Positions 8,994 to 17,387 of a DNA stretch of 64,000 nucleotides are shown here, piece after piece. Position 1 is the stretch's first letter; each line of letters opens with the position of its first letter. The notes below the pieces were generated by a model. That model made no database searches, was not told where the DNA came from, and was given only the letters and a program-made list of their open reading frames with translations. Source of the DNA: Amycolatopsis pithecellobii (GTDB lineage: Bacteria; Actinomycetota; Actinomycetes; Mycobacteriales; Pseudonocardiaceae); NCBI RefSeq assembly GCF_009707865.1, contig NZ_WMBA01000032.1, positions 1-64,000 of the forward strand, in the 5' to 3' direction. A program made the translations under genes and the position numbers.

Positions 8994-10069
8994 TGGCCAC
9001 AATCACCTATGACAAGGCGTCTCGTCGTTATCCCGGAGCCGACCGTCCCGCGGTCGACGCCCTGGATCTCGAGATCGCCGATGGTGAGTTCCTTGTGCTG
9101 GTGGGCCCTTCCGGCTGTGGCAAGTCGACGAGCCTGCGCATGCTCGCCGGTCTCGAGGACGTCGACGACGGCTCGGTCTGGATCGGTGACCGCGACGTGA
9201 CACACCTGCCGCCGCGCTCACGGGACATCGCGATGGTGTTCCAGAACTATGCGCTCTACCCGCATATGACGGTCGGGCAGAACATGGGTTTCGCCTTGAA
9301 GATCGCCGGTAAGCCGAAGAGTGAGATCCAGCAGCGCGTTGCGGAGGCGGCGAAGTTGCTGGACCTGGAGGACTTCCTGGACCGCAAACCGAAGGCGCTG
9401 TCCGGTGGCCAGCGGCAGCGGGTCGCGATGGGCCGCGCGATCGTGCGTGAGCCACAGGTGTTCCTCATGGACGAGCCACTGTCCAATTTGGACGCCAAGC
9501 TGCGGGTGTCCACCCGGACCCAGATCGCCGCCCTGCAGCGCCGGCTGGGCACGACGACTGTCTACGTCACGCATGACCAGGTCGAGGCCATGACGATGGG
9601 TGACCGCGTGGCGGTGCTCAAGGATGGCCTGCTGCAGCAGTGCGATTCCCCGCGCGCGCTCTACGAGCGGCCGGCCAACGTGTTCGTCGCCGGGTTCATC
9701 GGCTCGCCCGCGATGAACCTCGCCTCCGCGCGCTTGACTGACGGCGGCGCGGTGCTGGGCGGTGTCACGGTGCCCCTGCCCCGCGAGGTCCTGGCGGCGG
9801 CCGATGGTGGTGACGTCACGCTGGGCTTCCGCCCGGAGTCGCTAGAACCGGCGGACGAAGGGCTCGCGGTCACGGTCGAGCTTGTCGAGGAACTGGGCTC
9901 GGACGCCTACGTGTACGGCCGCCTCACCTCGGACGGCGCCGACGGCGCAAACGTCGTGGCCAGGGTCGACCCGCGGCACACCCCGTCCATGGGCGCCACC
10001 CTGAAGCTACGCATCCGCCCCGACGAGCTACACGTCTTCTCCACCGCCACCGGCCTCCGCCTGGACTGA
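8993..10069 (+). CDS. Sugar ABC transporter ATP-binding protein (UgpC/MsmK/MalK type)
   Basis: The 358-residue ATPase has Walker A GPSGCGKST, Q-loop MVFQNYALYPHMT, signature LSGGQRQRVAMGRA, Walker B VFLMDEPLSNLDA and the switch His in VYVTHDQ. A C-terminal TOBE/regulatory region (about 235-358) is typical of CUT1 sugar and polyol importers. No permease or solute-binding gene is adjacent, so it probably serves permeases encoded elsewhere, as multitask MsmK-type ATPases do. The first base of its ATG is the last base of the kinase stop. A GTCCAATTTGGAC word at 9481 lies in the Walker B region. Confidence 0.9.
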   Translation: MATITYDKASRRYPGADRPAVDALDLEIADGEFLVLVGPSGCGKSTSLRMLAGLEDVDDGSVWIGDRDVTHLPPRSRDIAMVFQNYALYPHMTVGQNMGFALKIAGKPKSEIQQRVAEAAKLLDLEDFLDRKPKALSGGQRQRVAMGRAIVREPQVFLMDEPLSNLDAKLRVSTRTQIAALQRRLGTTTVYVTHDQVEAMTMGDRVAVLKDGLLQQCDSPRALYERPANVFVAGFIGSPAMNLASARLTDGGAVLGGVTVPLPREVLAAADGGDVTLGFRPESLEPADEGLAVTVELVEELGSDAYVYGRLTSDGADGANVVARVDPRHTPSMGATLKLRIRPDELHVFSTATGLRLD

Positions 10070-10564
10070 CCGGCTAGATCCCCGGTTCGCGGTGGGCTCG
10101 CCCGCCGCGACCGGTAGGGTCGGCGTCCTTCCCGAATATGCGCGTCCGGCGCCGGTCTCACCACACGCCGACATGCTGACCCGGACAGCCTTCGGCGCGG
10201 CCCGTGGGTCCACGCCCGGTGGGCGTAGCTGGGTTGGCCGCGCCAGGACGCATCCGCGCCGGCCACACCCACACGCGGCATAGGTGCCACGCTCCCGCCC
10301 ACACGGGCGCCGGGATGGTCCGCCCCCGACGCTGGGGCTGGGGGTGGCGACCCACGCCCAGACATCCAGCCCGTGGGGTTCGGGCCTGTCCACAGGTGGG
10401 CCAGGATGGCGCGACCCCGTCCACATGTGGGCCAGGGTGACTCGCCCCGGTCTAGGCGGGGGCCGGGGTGCTCGGCGCTGTCCAGGTGCGGGTCAGGTGG
10501 GTTCGAACCCGGTCGGGAATCGCATCGGTGGGGTGGCGGGGTCCGTGTGGGAAAATCGTCGTCG
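10070..10564. other. Spacer upstream of alr with degenerate repeats
   Basis: I see no gene in these 495 bases. Its 3' half carries about four copies of a ~31-bp degenerate unit (10388-10510). A promoter for alr should lie near the 3' end, but no clear -35/-10 pair stands out. Confidence 0.6.
10388..10510. repeat. Degenerate ~31-bp tandem repeat, four copies
   Basis: Units begin at 10388, 10419, 10450 and 10480, each with GTC[CT]A[CG]. The first two share GTCCACANGTGGGCCAGG; the others are more diverged. Spacing is 31, 31 and 30 bases. Confidence 0.7.
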
Positions 10565-11677
10565 ATGAGGTCCGAATTCTCCCGCGCCGAGGTCGTCGTC
10601 GATCTTGACGCTATCCGGCACAACGTGCGCTTACTGACCGACCGCGCGCCGGGCGCTGCGGTGATGGCCGTGGTCAAGGCTGACGCGTACGGCCATGGCG
10701 CGGTGCCAGCCGCGAGGGCCGCGCTCGAGGCGGGCGCCCGCTGGCTGGGCGCATGTTCGCTCGCCGAGGGACTTGCGCTGCGCGAGGCCGGCATCACCGC
10801 GCCGGTGTTCACGTGGCTTGACGCGCCCGACGTTGATTTCGCGCCCGGGATCGCCGCCGGCATCGACCTGTCCGCGAGCTCGACCGGCGAGCTCGCGCGA
10901 ATCGTCGACGGCGCCCGCCGGACGGGCAAACCAGCCCGCGTGCATCTCAAAATTGACACGGGTTTGTCCCGCAACGGCTGCCCTCTCTATGCCTGGCCTG
11001 CGCTCGTGAAAGCCGCCGCCGCGGAGACGGATGTCGACGTGGTCGCGGTCTGGTCACATCTCGCGTGCGCCGACGAGCCCGGGCATCCATCGATCGACGC
11101 GCAGGCACAGCGTTTCCAAGCGGCGTACGACATCGCGCGCGAAGCCGGGCTGAATCCGTTGCGGCATTTGGCGAATTCGGCTGCCACGCTGACCCGGCCC
11201 GATTTGCATTTCGACCTCGTACGGCCCGGGATCGCAATTTACGGCCTGAATCCTGTACCGCAGCACGAAAATCTGGTGCCGGCGATGACGTTCCGCTCGC
11301 AAGTCGTGCTCACCAAACGGATCGAGGCCGGCGAGTCCGTCTCATATGGACACACGTGGACAGCCGCGCGGGACACCACGCTGGCGCTGGTCCCGGCGGG
11401 CTACGCGGACGGTGTTCCGCGAGCGTTGTCCAGCCGGATGGACGTGTGGCTCGAGGGAAAACGACGTCCGATCGCCGGGCGGGTGTGCATGGACCAGCTG
11501 GTCGTGGACTGCGGCGACGACGAACCTGCGCTCGGAGCGGAAGTCGTCCTGTTCGGTGCGGGGCGCGACGGTGAGCCCACCGCGCGCGAGTGGGCGGACG
11601 CGATCGGCACCATCGACTACGAGATCGTCACCGGGATGTACCGGCCGCGCGTGCCGCGGCGGTACGAAGGAGTCTGA
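10565..11677 (+). CDS. alr: Alanine racemase
   Basis: The enzyme interconverts L- and D-alanine with pyridoxal phosphate, feeding peptidoglycan synthesis. The product has 370 residues from the ATG at 10565 (MRSEFSRAEV). The PLP lysine is Lys38 in VVKADAYGHG. The C-terminal beta domain carries the second catalytic base, Tyr in ESVSYGHTW, and the conserved GRVCMDQL. An open frame extends upstream through the repeat spacer, but only this start fits family length. The stop overlaps the next gene in TGATG, so the downstream hydrolase and tsaE are probably in the same operon. Confidence 0.96.
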   Translation: MRSEFSRAEVVVDLDAIRHNVRLLTDRAPGAAVMAVVKADAYGHGAVPAARAALEAGARWLGACSLAEGLALREAGITAPVFTWLDAPDVDFAPGIAAGIDLSASSTGELARIVDGARRTGKPARVHLKIDTGLSRNGCPLYAWPALVKAAAAETDVDVVAVWSHLACADEPGHPSIDAQAQRFQAAYDIAREAGLNPLRHLANSAATLTRPDLHFDLVRPGIAIYGLNPVPQHENLVPAMTFRSQVVLTKRIEAGESVSYGHTWTAARDTTLALVPAGYADGVPRALSSRMDVWLEGKRRPIAGRVCMDQLVVDCGDDEPALGAEVVLFGAGRDGEPTAREWADAIGTIDYEIVTGMYRPRVPRRYEGV

Positions 11678-12774
11678 TGATGCCTTCCCGTCGGCTGCTG
11701 ACTGTCGTCGGCGGTGCTGCCGCGCTGGTGACCGGTGCCGCCGCGGCGGGTATCGCGGTCACCGCGCAGCGTAAGGGTGGCGAGGTCGTCGAGCCGGGGG
11801 AGCGGCTCGGTGATCTGCATGCGGATCGGGTATCGACGGTCGCCGCCGATGATGGGACGCCGCTGGCGGTGTCGGAGATCGAGCCGGCGGACGGCAAGCC
11901 CGAAGTGACCGTTGTCGGCGTGCACGGTTTCGCGCTTTCCCAGCGCAGCTGGTACTTCCAGCGGGGAGCGCTGGCTTCGCTGACACTGCCGCGAGTGAAG
12001 CAGGTGTACTACGACCATCGCGGGCACGGACTGTCCGGTGCCGCGACCGCCGAGACCAGCACCATCGAGCAGCTGGCCCGTGATCTCGACGCAGTGCTGC
12101 GGGCCGTGGCGCCCCGGGGGCCGATCGTCCTGCTCGGCCACTCGATGGGTGGCATGGTGGTCATGGAGTTGGCCCAGCAGCACCCGGACCTGTTCGCGGA
12201 CCGGATTTGTGGGGTCGCGTTCCTGGCGACTGCCGCCGGCGAGGTCGGTGCGCGTGGCTTGCCCCGCAGTCTGCTGTCGAAGTACAACCCGCTAACGCGT
12301 GGGGTGGGGGAGCTGGCAGGGTGGCAACCTGGTTTGGTGGAGTTCGTGCGTGCCGCCGGCGGCCAGCTGACCCGCCCCGCTGTCCGGCGGTTGGCGTTCG
12401 GTTCGCGGGATGTGCACCCGAAGATCGTGGATTTCTTGCTGGAGATGCTGTCGGTGACGTCGGTTCGGGGACTGGTGAACTACATCGACACGCTCGGCAG
12501 CCATAATCGGTATGCCGCGCTCGCCGGTTTGATGCATGCGCACGTGCTGGTCGTGCACGGCGACGCCGATAGGTTCACGCCCTTCTCGCATGCGGAGCGG
12601 ATCGCCGCGGAGCTGCCGGACGCGGAGCTCGTGCGGGTACGCGGGGCGGGACATATGGTGCAGCTCGAACAACCGGAGCTGGTGAACAGTCACTTGATCG
12701 ACTTGTTGCAACAATGCGCGGGAGTGGACGAAATGGGTTCCTCACAACGGGTCTGGCGATGGCTGACCAAGTGA
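11677..12774 (+). CDS. Membrane-anchored alpha/beta hydrolase
   Basis: This 365-residue hydrolase has a hydrophobic N-terminal segment (about 7-30, Ala/Gly/Val rich) that is probably a signal anchor or uncleaved signal peptide. The catalytic domain follows, with HG at 83-84, DHRGHG (113-118), nucleophile elbow GHSMGG (Ser156), a late acidic residue in HGDADRFTP and the catalytic His in GAGHMVQLE. Two consecutive ATGs (11677 and 11680) are possible starts; the first overlaps the alr stop by one base. An alpha/beta hydrolase between alr and tsaE recurs in actinobacteria, but its substrate is not known to me. Confidence 0.85.
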   Translation: MMPSRRLLTVVGGAAALVTGAAAAGIAVTAQRKGGEVVEPGERLGDLHADRVSTVAADDGTPLAVSEIEPADGKPEVTVVGVHGFALSQRSWYFQRGALASLTLPRVKQVYYDHRGHGLSGAATAETSTIEQLARDLDAVLRAVAPRGPIVLLGHSMGGMVVMELAQQHPDLFADRICGVAFLATAAGEVGARGLPRSLLSKYNPLTRGVGELAGWQPGLVEFVRAAGGQLTRPAVRRLAFGSRDVHPKIVDFLLEMLSVTSVRGLVNYIDTLGSHNRYAALAGLMHAHVLVVHGDADRFTPFSHAERIAAELPDAELVRVRGAGHMVQLEQPELVNSHLIDLLQQCAGVDEMGSSQRVWRWLTK

Positions 12775-13208
12775 CGCTGCCGACGGAAGCGGACACGGTC
12801 GCATTCGGCGAATCACTGGGCCGGCGGCTGCGAGCGGGCGACCTCGTGTTGCTGGCGGGGCCGCTTGGCGCCGGGAAGACGGTGCTGACCCGTGGAATCG
12901 CCGCAGGCCTTGGGGTTTCGGGGCGCGTCAGCTCGCCGACCTTCGTGCTCGCGCGAGTGCACCCCGCGGGCGCGGCCGGGGTGCCGCTGGTGCATGTGGA
13001 CGCCTACCGGCTCGGCGGCGATCTCGCCCAGCTGGACGACCTGGACCTCGACACCGACCTGGAAGCGTCAGCAGTGATCGTCGAATGGGGCGAGGGGTCG
13101 GCCGAACGGCTTTCTTCGGACTACCTTGTGGTTCGCCTGGAACGCCGCGAAGACGACGTGCGAACCGCGACGCTGGAACCACATGGCACGTGGAAAGAAC
13201 GTCTGTGA
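12759..13208 (+). CDS. tsaE: tRNA t6A biosynthesis ATPase TsaE
   Basis: TsaE is the P-loop ATPase that works with TsaB and TsaD to make N6-threonylcarbamoyladenosine at position 37 of ANN-decoding tRNAs. The 149-residue product carries the Walker A GPLGAGKT (34-41), the SSPTF motif and HVDAYRL, all diagnostic. I chose the ATG at 12759 (MADQVTLPTE); it overlaps the preceding hydrolase gene by 16 bases. The partners tsaB and tsaD lie about 3 kb downstream, separated by an inverted two-gene insert. Confidence 0.95.
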   Translation: MADQVTLPTEADTVAFGESLGRRLRAGDLVLLAGPLGAGKTVLTRGIAAGLGVSGRVSSPTFVLARVHPAGAAGVPLVHVDAYRLGGDLAQLDDLDLDTDLEASAVIVEWGEGSAERLSSDYLVVRLERREDDVRTATLEPHGTWKERL

Positions 13209-13278
13209 ACAGCGTGATTCCAGGACCGCGCCTGCGGTGATCCGCGCGCGATGATCCCGTCTGTTTTGGCGATGGTGG

Positions 13279-14610
13279 TTATCGGGGCTGGACGATTCCC
13301 TGCGCGACGCCGAGTTGTACCAGGTCCTGCGGGCGCAGGTGGAGCTGATTCGCCGTTGCGGGAATTTCGCTTGCCGGGCGTTTGAGGATTGCCGCGGCGG
13401 CTTCAGGAGAAGTAACCGCGAAGAAGCTGTCCGGGGTCACCCAGGTTCGGCCCGGAGCGGCGAAAGCCAGTGCACCGCCGGAACCGCCTTCGCCGACGAC
13501 CAGTGTGGTCACTGGCACCGAAGCACTTGCCACGGCGGCGAAAACCTCCGCGATCGCGGCGCCCGCGCCTGCTCGTTCCGCCGCGCCGTCGTTCGCCGCG
13601 CCAGGCGTGTCGATCAAAGTCAGCACAGGGAATCCGAGCCGGTCCGCGAGCCGGATCAGGCGGGCGGCTGTGCGGAATCCCGAAGGCAGCGTCGGTGTGC
13701 CGCACTGTGCCGCGTAGGCGATCGTCACGCCGTCACGGAAACCGAAACCACAACGGACACCCGGATCGACGCCCCCGCACCGGTCACCGCTGACGTCCTC
13801 GCACCAGTCGAAATACGCGTCCAGATAGGCATCCGCGTGCGGTCGCGACGCGGCGCGCGCGGCCTGGACGGCGTCCCAGCCCGTTTCGGGCACCCTCGCC
13901 GAACCGAGCGCCGCGGGCGGCACCGGTATTGTGCGGCAAGGGTTTGTCAGCAGCGTGAGCCAGCGGGCCAGCGCACCGGGCAGATCTTCGACGATCTGAT
14001 CCACGTGACCCGAAGCCAGCTGCGACTCCGCCGTATATGCGGAATCGTCACCGGGCGGCCGCACCCGCGAACCCGCGAAGCCGACTTGGGCGCCCGGCAG
14101 CGCCAGCACGACATCTGAGCCCGCGCCGAGAGTGGCCCAGCCGCCGCCGGTCGTCGGATCGCGGAGTACCGAGATCTGCGGGATTCCCGCGGCACGGGTC
14201 AGCGCTGCCTGACGGGCGATCCGCTGGAGTTGCGACAGCGCCGCCATGCCCTCTTGCATCCGGCTCCCGCCGGTGGCGATGAACGACACCACGGGAGTCC
14301 CCAGCTCACGCGCGCGGGCGAAGGCGGCTTCGATCCGGTCACCGGTCCGCCGTCCTACCGACCCGCCGAGGAACCCGAACTCGAACACGATCAGCGTGGC
14401 CTCGACGTCACCGATCTTTCCGACACCGCAGACCACCGACTCTGGCTCACCGGTCCGCTCCTGCGCCCGTGCCCTGGCTTCGTCGTAACCCGGCCAGCTA
14501 ATCGGACCGTCCACATCGGACTCCGCGGGCGGCGCGTCGAACTCGGTGAAGGCCATGCAGACCGACTTGATCAGGTCACGCATGCCCGGCCCCGCCGATG
14601 TCCGCGTCAC
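13279..14610 (-). CDS. Acyl-CoA carboxyltransferase with AccD-like and AccA-like halves in one chain
   Basis: The 443-residue product has two crotonase-fold carboxyltransferase halves. The first (about 40-230) holds FIATGGSRMQEGM and a GGGWATLGAGSD-type glycine pair. The second (about 270-440) holds LIDTPGAANDGAAERAG and VVGEGGSGGALAF. In acetyl-CoA carboxylase these halves are the separate AccD and AccA subunits. I see no AccD-type four-Cys zinc finger. No biotin carrier or carboxylase gene is nearby. It lies 33 bases behind the malonyl-CoA synthetase gene, suggesting a role around malonyl or methylmalonyl-CoA. The start is GTG at 14610; an ATG at 14583 (MRDLIKSV) is a good alternative. Confidence 0.75.
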   Translation of the reverse strand: MTRTSAGPGMRDLIKSVCMAFTEFDAPPAESDVDGPISWPGYDEARARAQERTGEPESVVCGVGKIGDVEATLIVFEFGFLGGSVGRRTGDRIEAAFARARELGTPVVSFIATGGSRMQEGMAALSQLQRIARQAALTRAAGIPQISVLRDPTTGGGWATLGAGSDVVLALPGAQVGFAGSRVRPPGDDSAYTAESQLASGHVDQIVEDLPGALARWLTLLTNPCRTIPVPPAALGSARVPETGWDAVQAARAASRPHADAYLDAYFDWCEDVSGDRCGGVDPGVRCGFGFRDGVTIAYAAQCGTPTLPSGFRTAARLIRLADRLGFPVLTLIDTPGAANDGAAERAGAGAAIAEVFAAVASASVPVTTLVVGEGGSGGALAFAAPGRTWVTPDSFFAVTSPEAAAAILKRPASEIPATANQLHLRPQDLVQLGVAQGIVQPR

Positions 14611-14643
14611 GCCCCAGATGCGGGGCTTCGCGGTTGTCGCGCA

Positions 14644-16143
14644 TCATTGTCCCAGCGCCCGCTTCATCACCTTGCCCATGTCGTTGCGCGGCAATGCCTC
14701 CAGGAACCGTACGACCCGCGGCCGCTTGTGCGGGGACAGCAGCCGCGCGACATGATCTGCCAGTTCCTGCTCGGCGGGCGGTTCACCGGCGGGCACGATC
14801 CACGCGACGATCCGCTCGCCGAGGTCCGCATCCGGTTCGCCGGTAACCGCGGCCTCCGCGACTCCGGGATGGTCGAGCAGCGCGTTCTCGATCTCCCCGG
14901 CGCCGATCTTGTAGCCGCCGCTCTTGATCAGGTCGGTGGCCTTGCGGCCGACGATGCGCAGGTATCCGTCGGCGTCCCGGGTCGCCATGTCACCCGTGCG
15001 GAACCAGCCTCGCCCTCCTCCGGCGGCTCCGCCCCCATTGCCGGGGGGACGCCCACTGGCTACGCCCTCACTGGTGAACACCTCGGCCGTCGCATCCCGG
15101 CGGTTGAGGTATTCGGTGAACAGGTTTGGCCCGCGCACGTGGATCTCACCGACCGTCTCGCCGTCGGATGTCTCGATGACCGCTCCCGACTCGTCGACGA
15201 GTCGCACCTCCACGCCCCGCAACGGCACGCCCACGGTCCCGGGTTTGCGTTCCCCGTCAGCACGGACGCTCGTGTTCATCAGCGTTTCGCTCATGCCATA
15301 GCGTTCGATGACCTGCTGCCCGGTCGCGGTCGTGATGCGCTCGTGGTCGTGCACAGGCAGCGCTGCGGAACCGGACACCAGTAACCGTGCGCGCCCAAAT
15401 GCCTTTGCCAGCTCGGGGTTTTCGCTGACTTCGCCCGCGATCCGGTGGTACATCGTCGGCACGCCGAACATCATCGTCGCGTCGCCGGCCAGCTCGTTCG
15501 CCACGGCTTCGACCGAGAACCGGCCGAGGTGGCGCACACTGCCGCCACGGCGCAACGGCCCGAGGATGCCGAGGATCAGGCCGTGCACGTGGAACAGCGG
15601 TAAGGCGTGCACCAGCACGTCGTCCGCCGTCCACTGCCAGGCATCCTCGAGCGCGTCCAGCGTGGTCGCAATCGCGCGGCGGGACAGCACGACCCCCTTG
15701 GGCGGGCCGGTGGTGCCGGACGTGTAGACGATCAGCGCGGGGGCCTCGGGGCCCGGCTCCTCCGGTAATTCGCCCGAAGCACCGGTGAGCTCGACATCCT
15801 TGCGCGCGAGCGCGGCCAGCTCTCCGGGCAGGGTGGCGCCTGGCTCGGCGAGTACGAGCGATGGCGCGCTGTCGGACGCGATGTGGCCCAGCTCGCGTTC
15901 CCCGATCTTGGGGTTCACCGGGACCGCGGGCACTCCGGCCAGAAGCGCGGCGATCACCGCGACGCTCGTGTGGATGCTGGGCGTCGCCCAGACCGCGACC
16001 CGCGCTGGACCGGCCTCACGCAGTTCACGCGCGAGCGTCCCCGTGACGGAGGCTAGCTCGGCGTAGTCGAGGGAGAGTGTGCCGAAGCGCAGCGCCTCCT
16101 TGGCTGGGTTCGCGGCCAGTGCCGGGAACAACCGATCTGCCAC
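14644..16143 (-). CDS. matB: Acyl-CoA synthetase, malonyl-CoA synthetase (MatB) type
   Basis: This 499-residue ANL-superfamily enzyme adenylates a carboxylate and loads it onto CoA. The motifs are YTSGTTGPPKGVVLS, the aromatic ERYGMSETLM, GWFRTGD, GYLRIVGRKATDLIKSGGYKIG and the terminal lysine in PRNDMGKVMKR. Overall length and the HVHGL segment resemble MatB malonyl/methylmalonyl-CoA synthetases; substrate is inferred. I chose the GTG at 16143 because AAGGAGG precedes it at ideal distance; a longer frame is unsupported. A Gly/Ala-rich insertion (GRPPGNGGGAAGGGRG) sits just before the GWFRTGD motif. It is divergent from tsaB, with a strong inverted repeat between them. Confidence 0.82.
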   Translation of the reverse strand: MADRLFPALAANPAKEALRFGTLSLDYAELASVTGTLARELREAGPARVAVWATPSIHTSVAVIAALLAGVPAVPVNPKIGERELGHIASDSAPSLVLAEPGATLPGELAALARKDVELTGASGELPEEPGPEAPALIVYTSGTTGPPKGVVLSRRAIATTLDALEDAWQWTADDVLVHALPLFHVHGLILGILGPLRRGGSVRHLGRFSVEAVANELAGDATMMFGVPTMYHRIAGEVSENPELAKAFGRARLLVSGSAALPVHDHERITTATGQQVIERYGMSETLMNTSVRADGERKPGTVGVPLRGVEVRLVDESGAVIETSDGETVGEIHVRGPNLFTEYLNRRDATAEVFTSEGVASGRPPGNGGGAAGGGRGWFRTGDMATRDADGYLRIVGRKATDLIKSGGYKIGAGEIENALLDHPGVAEAAVTGEPDADLGERIVAWIVPAGEPPAEQELADHVARLLSPHKRPRVVRFLEALPRNDMGKVMKRALGQ

Positions 16144-16200
16144 GGGGGCCTCCTTGTCTTGGAAGTGCATCGTCCGGGGAAGAGTGCATCGGAAAATTGG

Positions 16201-16221
16201 CAAAGTGGATGAACCACTTTG
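16201..16221. promoter_or_regulatory. Perfect inverted repeat between matB and tsaB
   Basis: Eight-base arms CAAAGTGG and CCACTTTG flank a five-base spacer. The site lies about 60 bases upstream of matB and 52 bases upstream of tsaB and looks like a dimeric repressor operator. The regulator is not in the window. Confidence 0.5.
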
Positions 16222-16272
16222 CGGCTGCCCAGCCGTCACTGTCAAGCGTAGGAGGGCATACCCTGGTTAACC

Positions 16273-16920
16273 GTGCTGGTACTCGCCATCGACACTTCGA
16301 CGCCCGCGGTCACCGCTGGGCTGGCGACGCTGGTGGGCGCTGACGTCTCCGTGCTCGCCGAGCGCGTCACGATCAACCCCCGTGCGCATGGGGAGTTGAT
16401 CACTCCGCACATCCTCGAGGCCGCGAAGGAAGGCGGCGTGACGCTGCGCGAGGTGGACGCGATCGTTTGTGGGGTCGGTCCGGGTCCGTTCACTGGTCTC
16501 CGCGCCGGCATGGCCACCGCCGCCGCGCTCGCCCACGGTCTCGGTATCAAGGCATACCCGGTGTGCAGCCTCGACGGGCTCGCGGCCGCCACCGACCCGA
16601 CTGAACCGTTCCTCGTGGTCACCGACGCCCGCCGTCGCGAGGTGTACTGGGCCGCCTACGACGCCGCCGGTACGCGCATCGACGGTCCGCACGTCCAAGC
16701 GCCCGAACCGCTCGGGTTGCCGGTCGCCGCTGGTGACGGCGCCCGTCTGTACGCCGAAAAACTTGCCGTCCGTGTGCTCGAGCCGTACTACCCCACGGTT
16801 GCGGGGCTCGTCACCGCCGCACGCGGCTCCTTCGGGGCCGACCCCGCGCCACTCACGCCGCTGTACCTGCGCCGACCGGACGCGGTTGAGCCGACTGCGA
16901 GGAAGCGGGTGACGGTGTGA
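16273..16920 (+). CDS. tsaB: tRNA t6A biosynthesis protein TsaB
   Basis: TsaB is the non-catalytic ASKHA-fold partner of TsaD. The 215-residue product begins MLVLAIDTSTPAVTAGL and has ICGVGPGPFTGLRAGMA-type and GLAAAT segments typical of the family. The GTG start at 16273 follows a CATACCCT -10-like stretch by only about 9-11 bases, so the transcript may be nearly leaderless. Its stop overlaps the rimI start by four bases (GTGA). It is the first gene of the tsaB-rimI-tsaD operon. Confidence 0.93.
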   Translation: MLVLAIDTSTPAVTAGLATLVGADVSVLAERVTINPRAHGELITPHILEAAKEGGVTLREVDAIVCGVGPGPFTGLRAGMATAAALAHGLGIKAYPVCSLDGLAAATDPTEPFLVVTDARRREVYWAAYDAAGTRIDGPHVQAPEPLGLPVAAGDGARLYAEKLAVRVLEPYYPTVAGLVTAARGSFGADPAPLTPLYLRRPDAVEPTARKRVTV

Positions 16921-17387
16921 AGCTCGCTCCGCTTCGCCGCCGGGACATCCGGCGGTGCGTCGAGATCGAGAAGCAGCTCTTCGCCGGTGATGACCCGTGG
17001 AGTGTCCGCGCGTTCCAGTCGGAACTCGACGCCGGCGGCTACTACCTCGGCGCTTACACCGACGAGGACGAGCTGGTCGGCTACGCCGGGCTCGCGACCG
17101 TCGGCCGCCCAGGCGAGTTCGAGTCGAGCGTGCACACGATCGGCGTCGACCCGGCCTACCAGGGACAGGGCATCGGTACTGCCCTGCTGCGGGCCCTGCT
17201 CGCCCGTGCCGACGACCTGCACGCACCTGTCTTCCTCGAAGTCCGCACCGATAACGACCGCGCGCTCGAGCTGTACGCCCGCCATGGCTTCACACAGATT
17301 GGCTTGCGCAAGCGCTACTACCAACCTTCCGGCGCTGATGCCTACACCATGATGCGCCCCTCCCACTCCGCGCAGGAGGTCAGTTGA
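16917..17387 (+). CDS. rimI: Ribosomal protein alanine N-acetyltransferase-like GNAT
   Basis: This 156-residue GNAT enzyme resembles RimI, which acetylates the N-terminal amine of ribosomal protein S18 and, in actinobacteria, probably other N-termini. The acetyl-CoA loop is [11 protein letters not shown] (about 80-90), preceded by the beta strand [10 protein letters not shown]. The C-terminal segment [23 protein letters not shown] is characteristic. The GTG start overlaps the tsaB stop, and the stop overlaps the tsaD ATG by one base, so the three genes are translationally coupled. Confidence 0.93.
   Translation: MKLAPLRRRDIRRCVEIEKQLFAGDDPWSVRAFQSELDAGGYYLGAYTDEDELVGYAGLATVGRPGEFESSVHTIGVDPAYQGQGIGTALLRALLARADDLHAPVFLEVRTDNDRALELYARHGFTQIGLRKRYYQPSGADAYTMMRPSHSAQEVS

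Noticed and set aside
9907-10974. Minus-strand frames across the alr spacer
   Set aside because: They translate the degenerate repeats into Trp/Pro/Gly-rich sequence and run into antisense alr.
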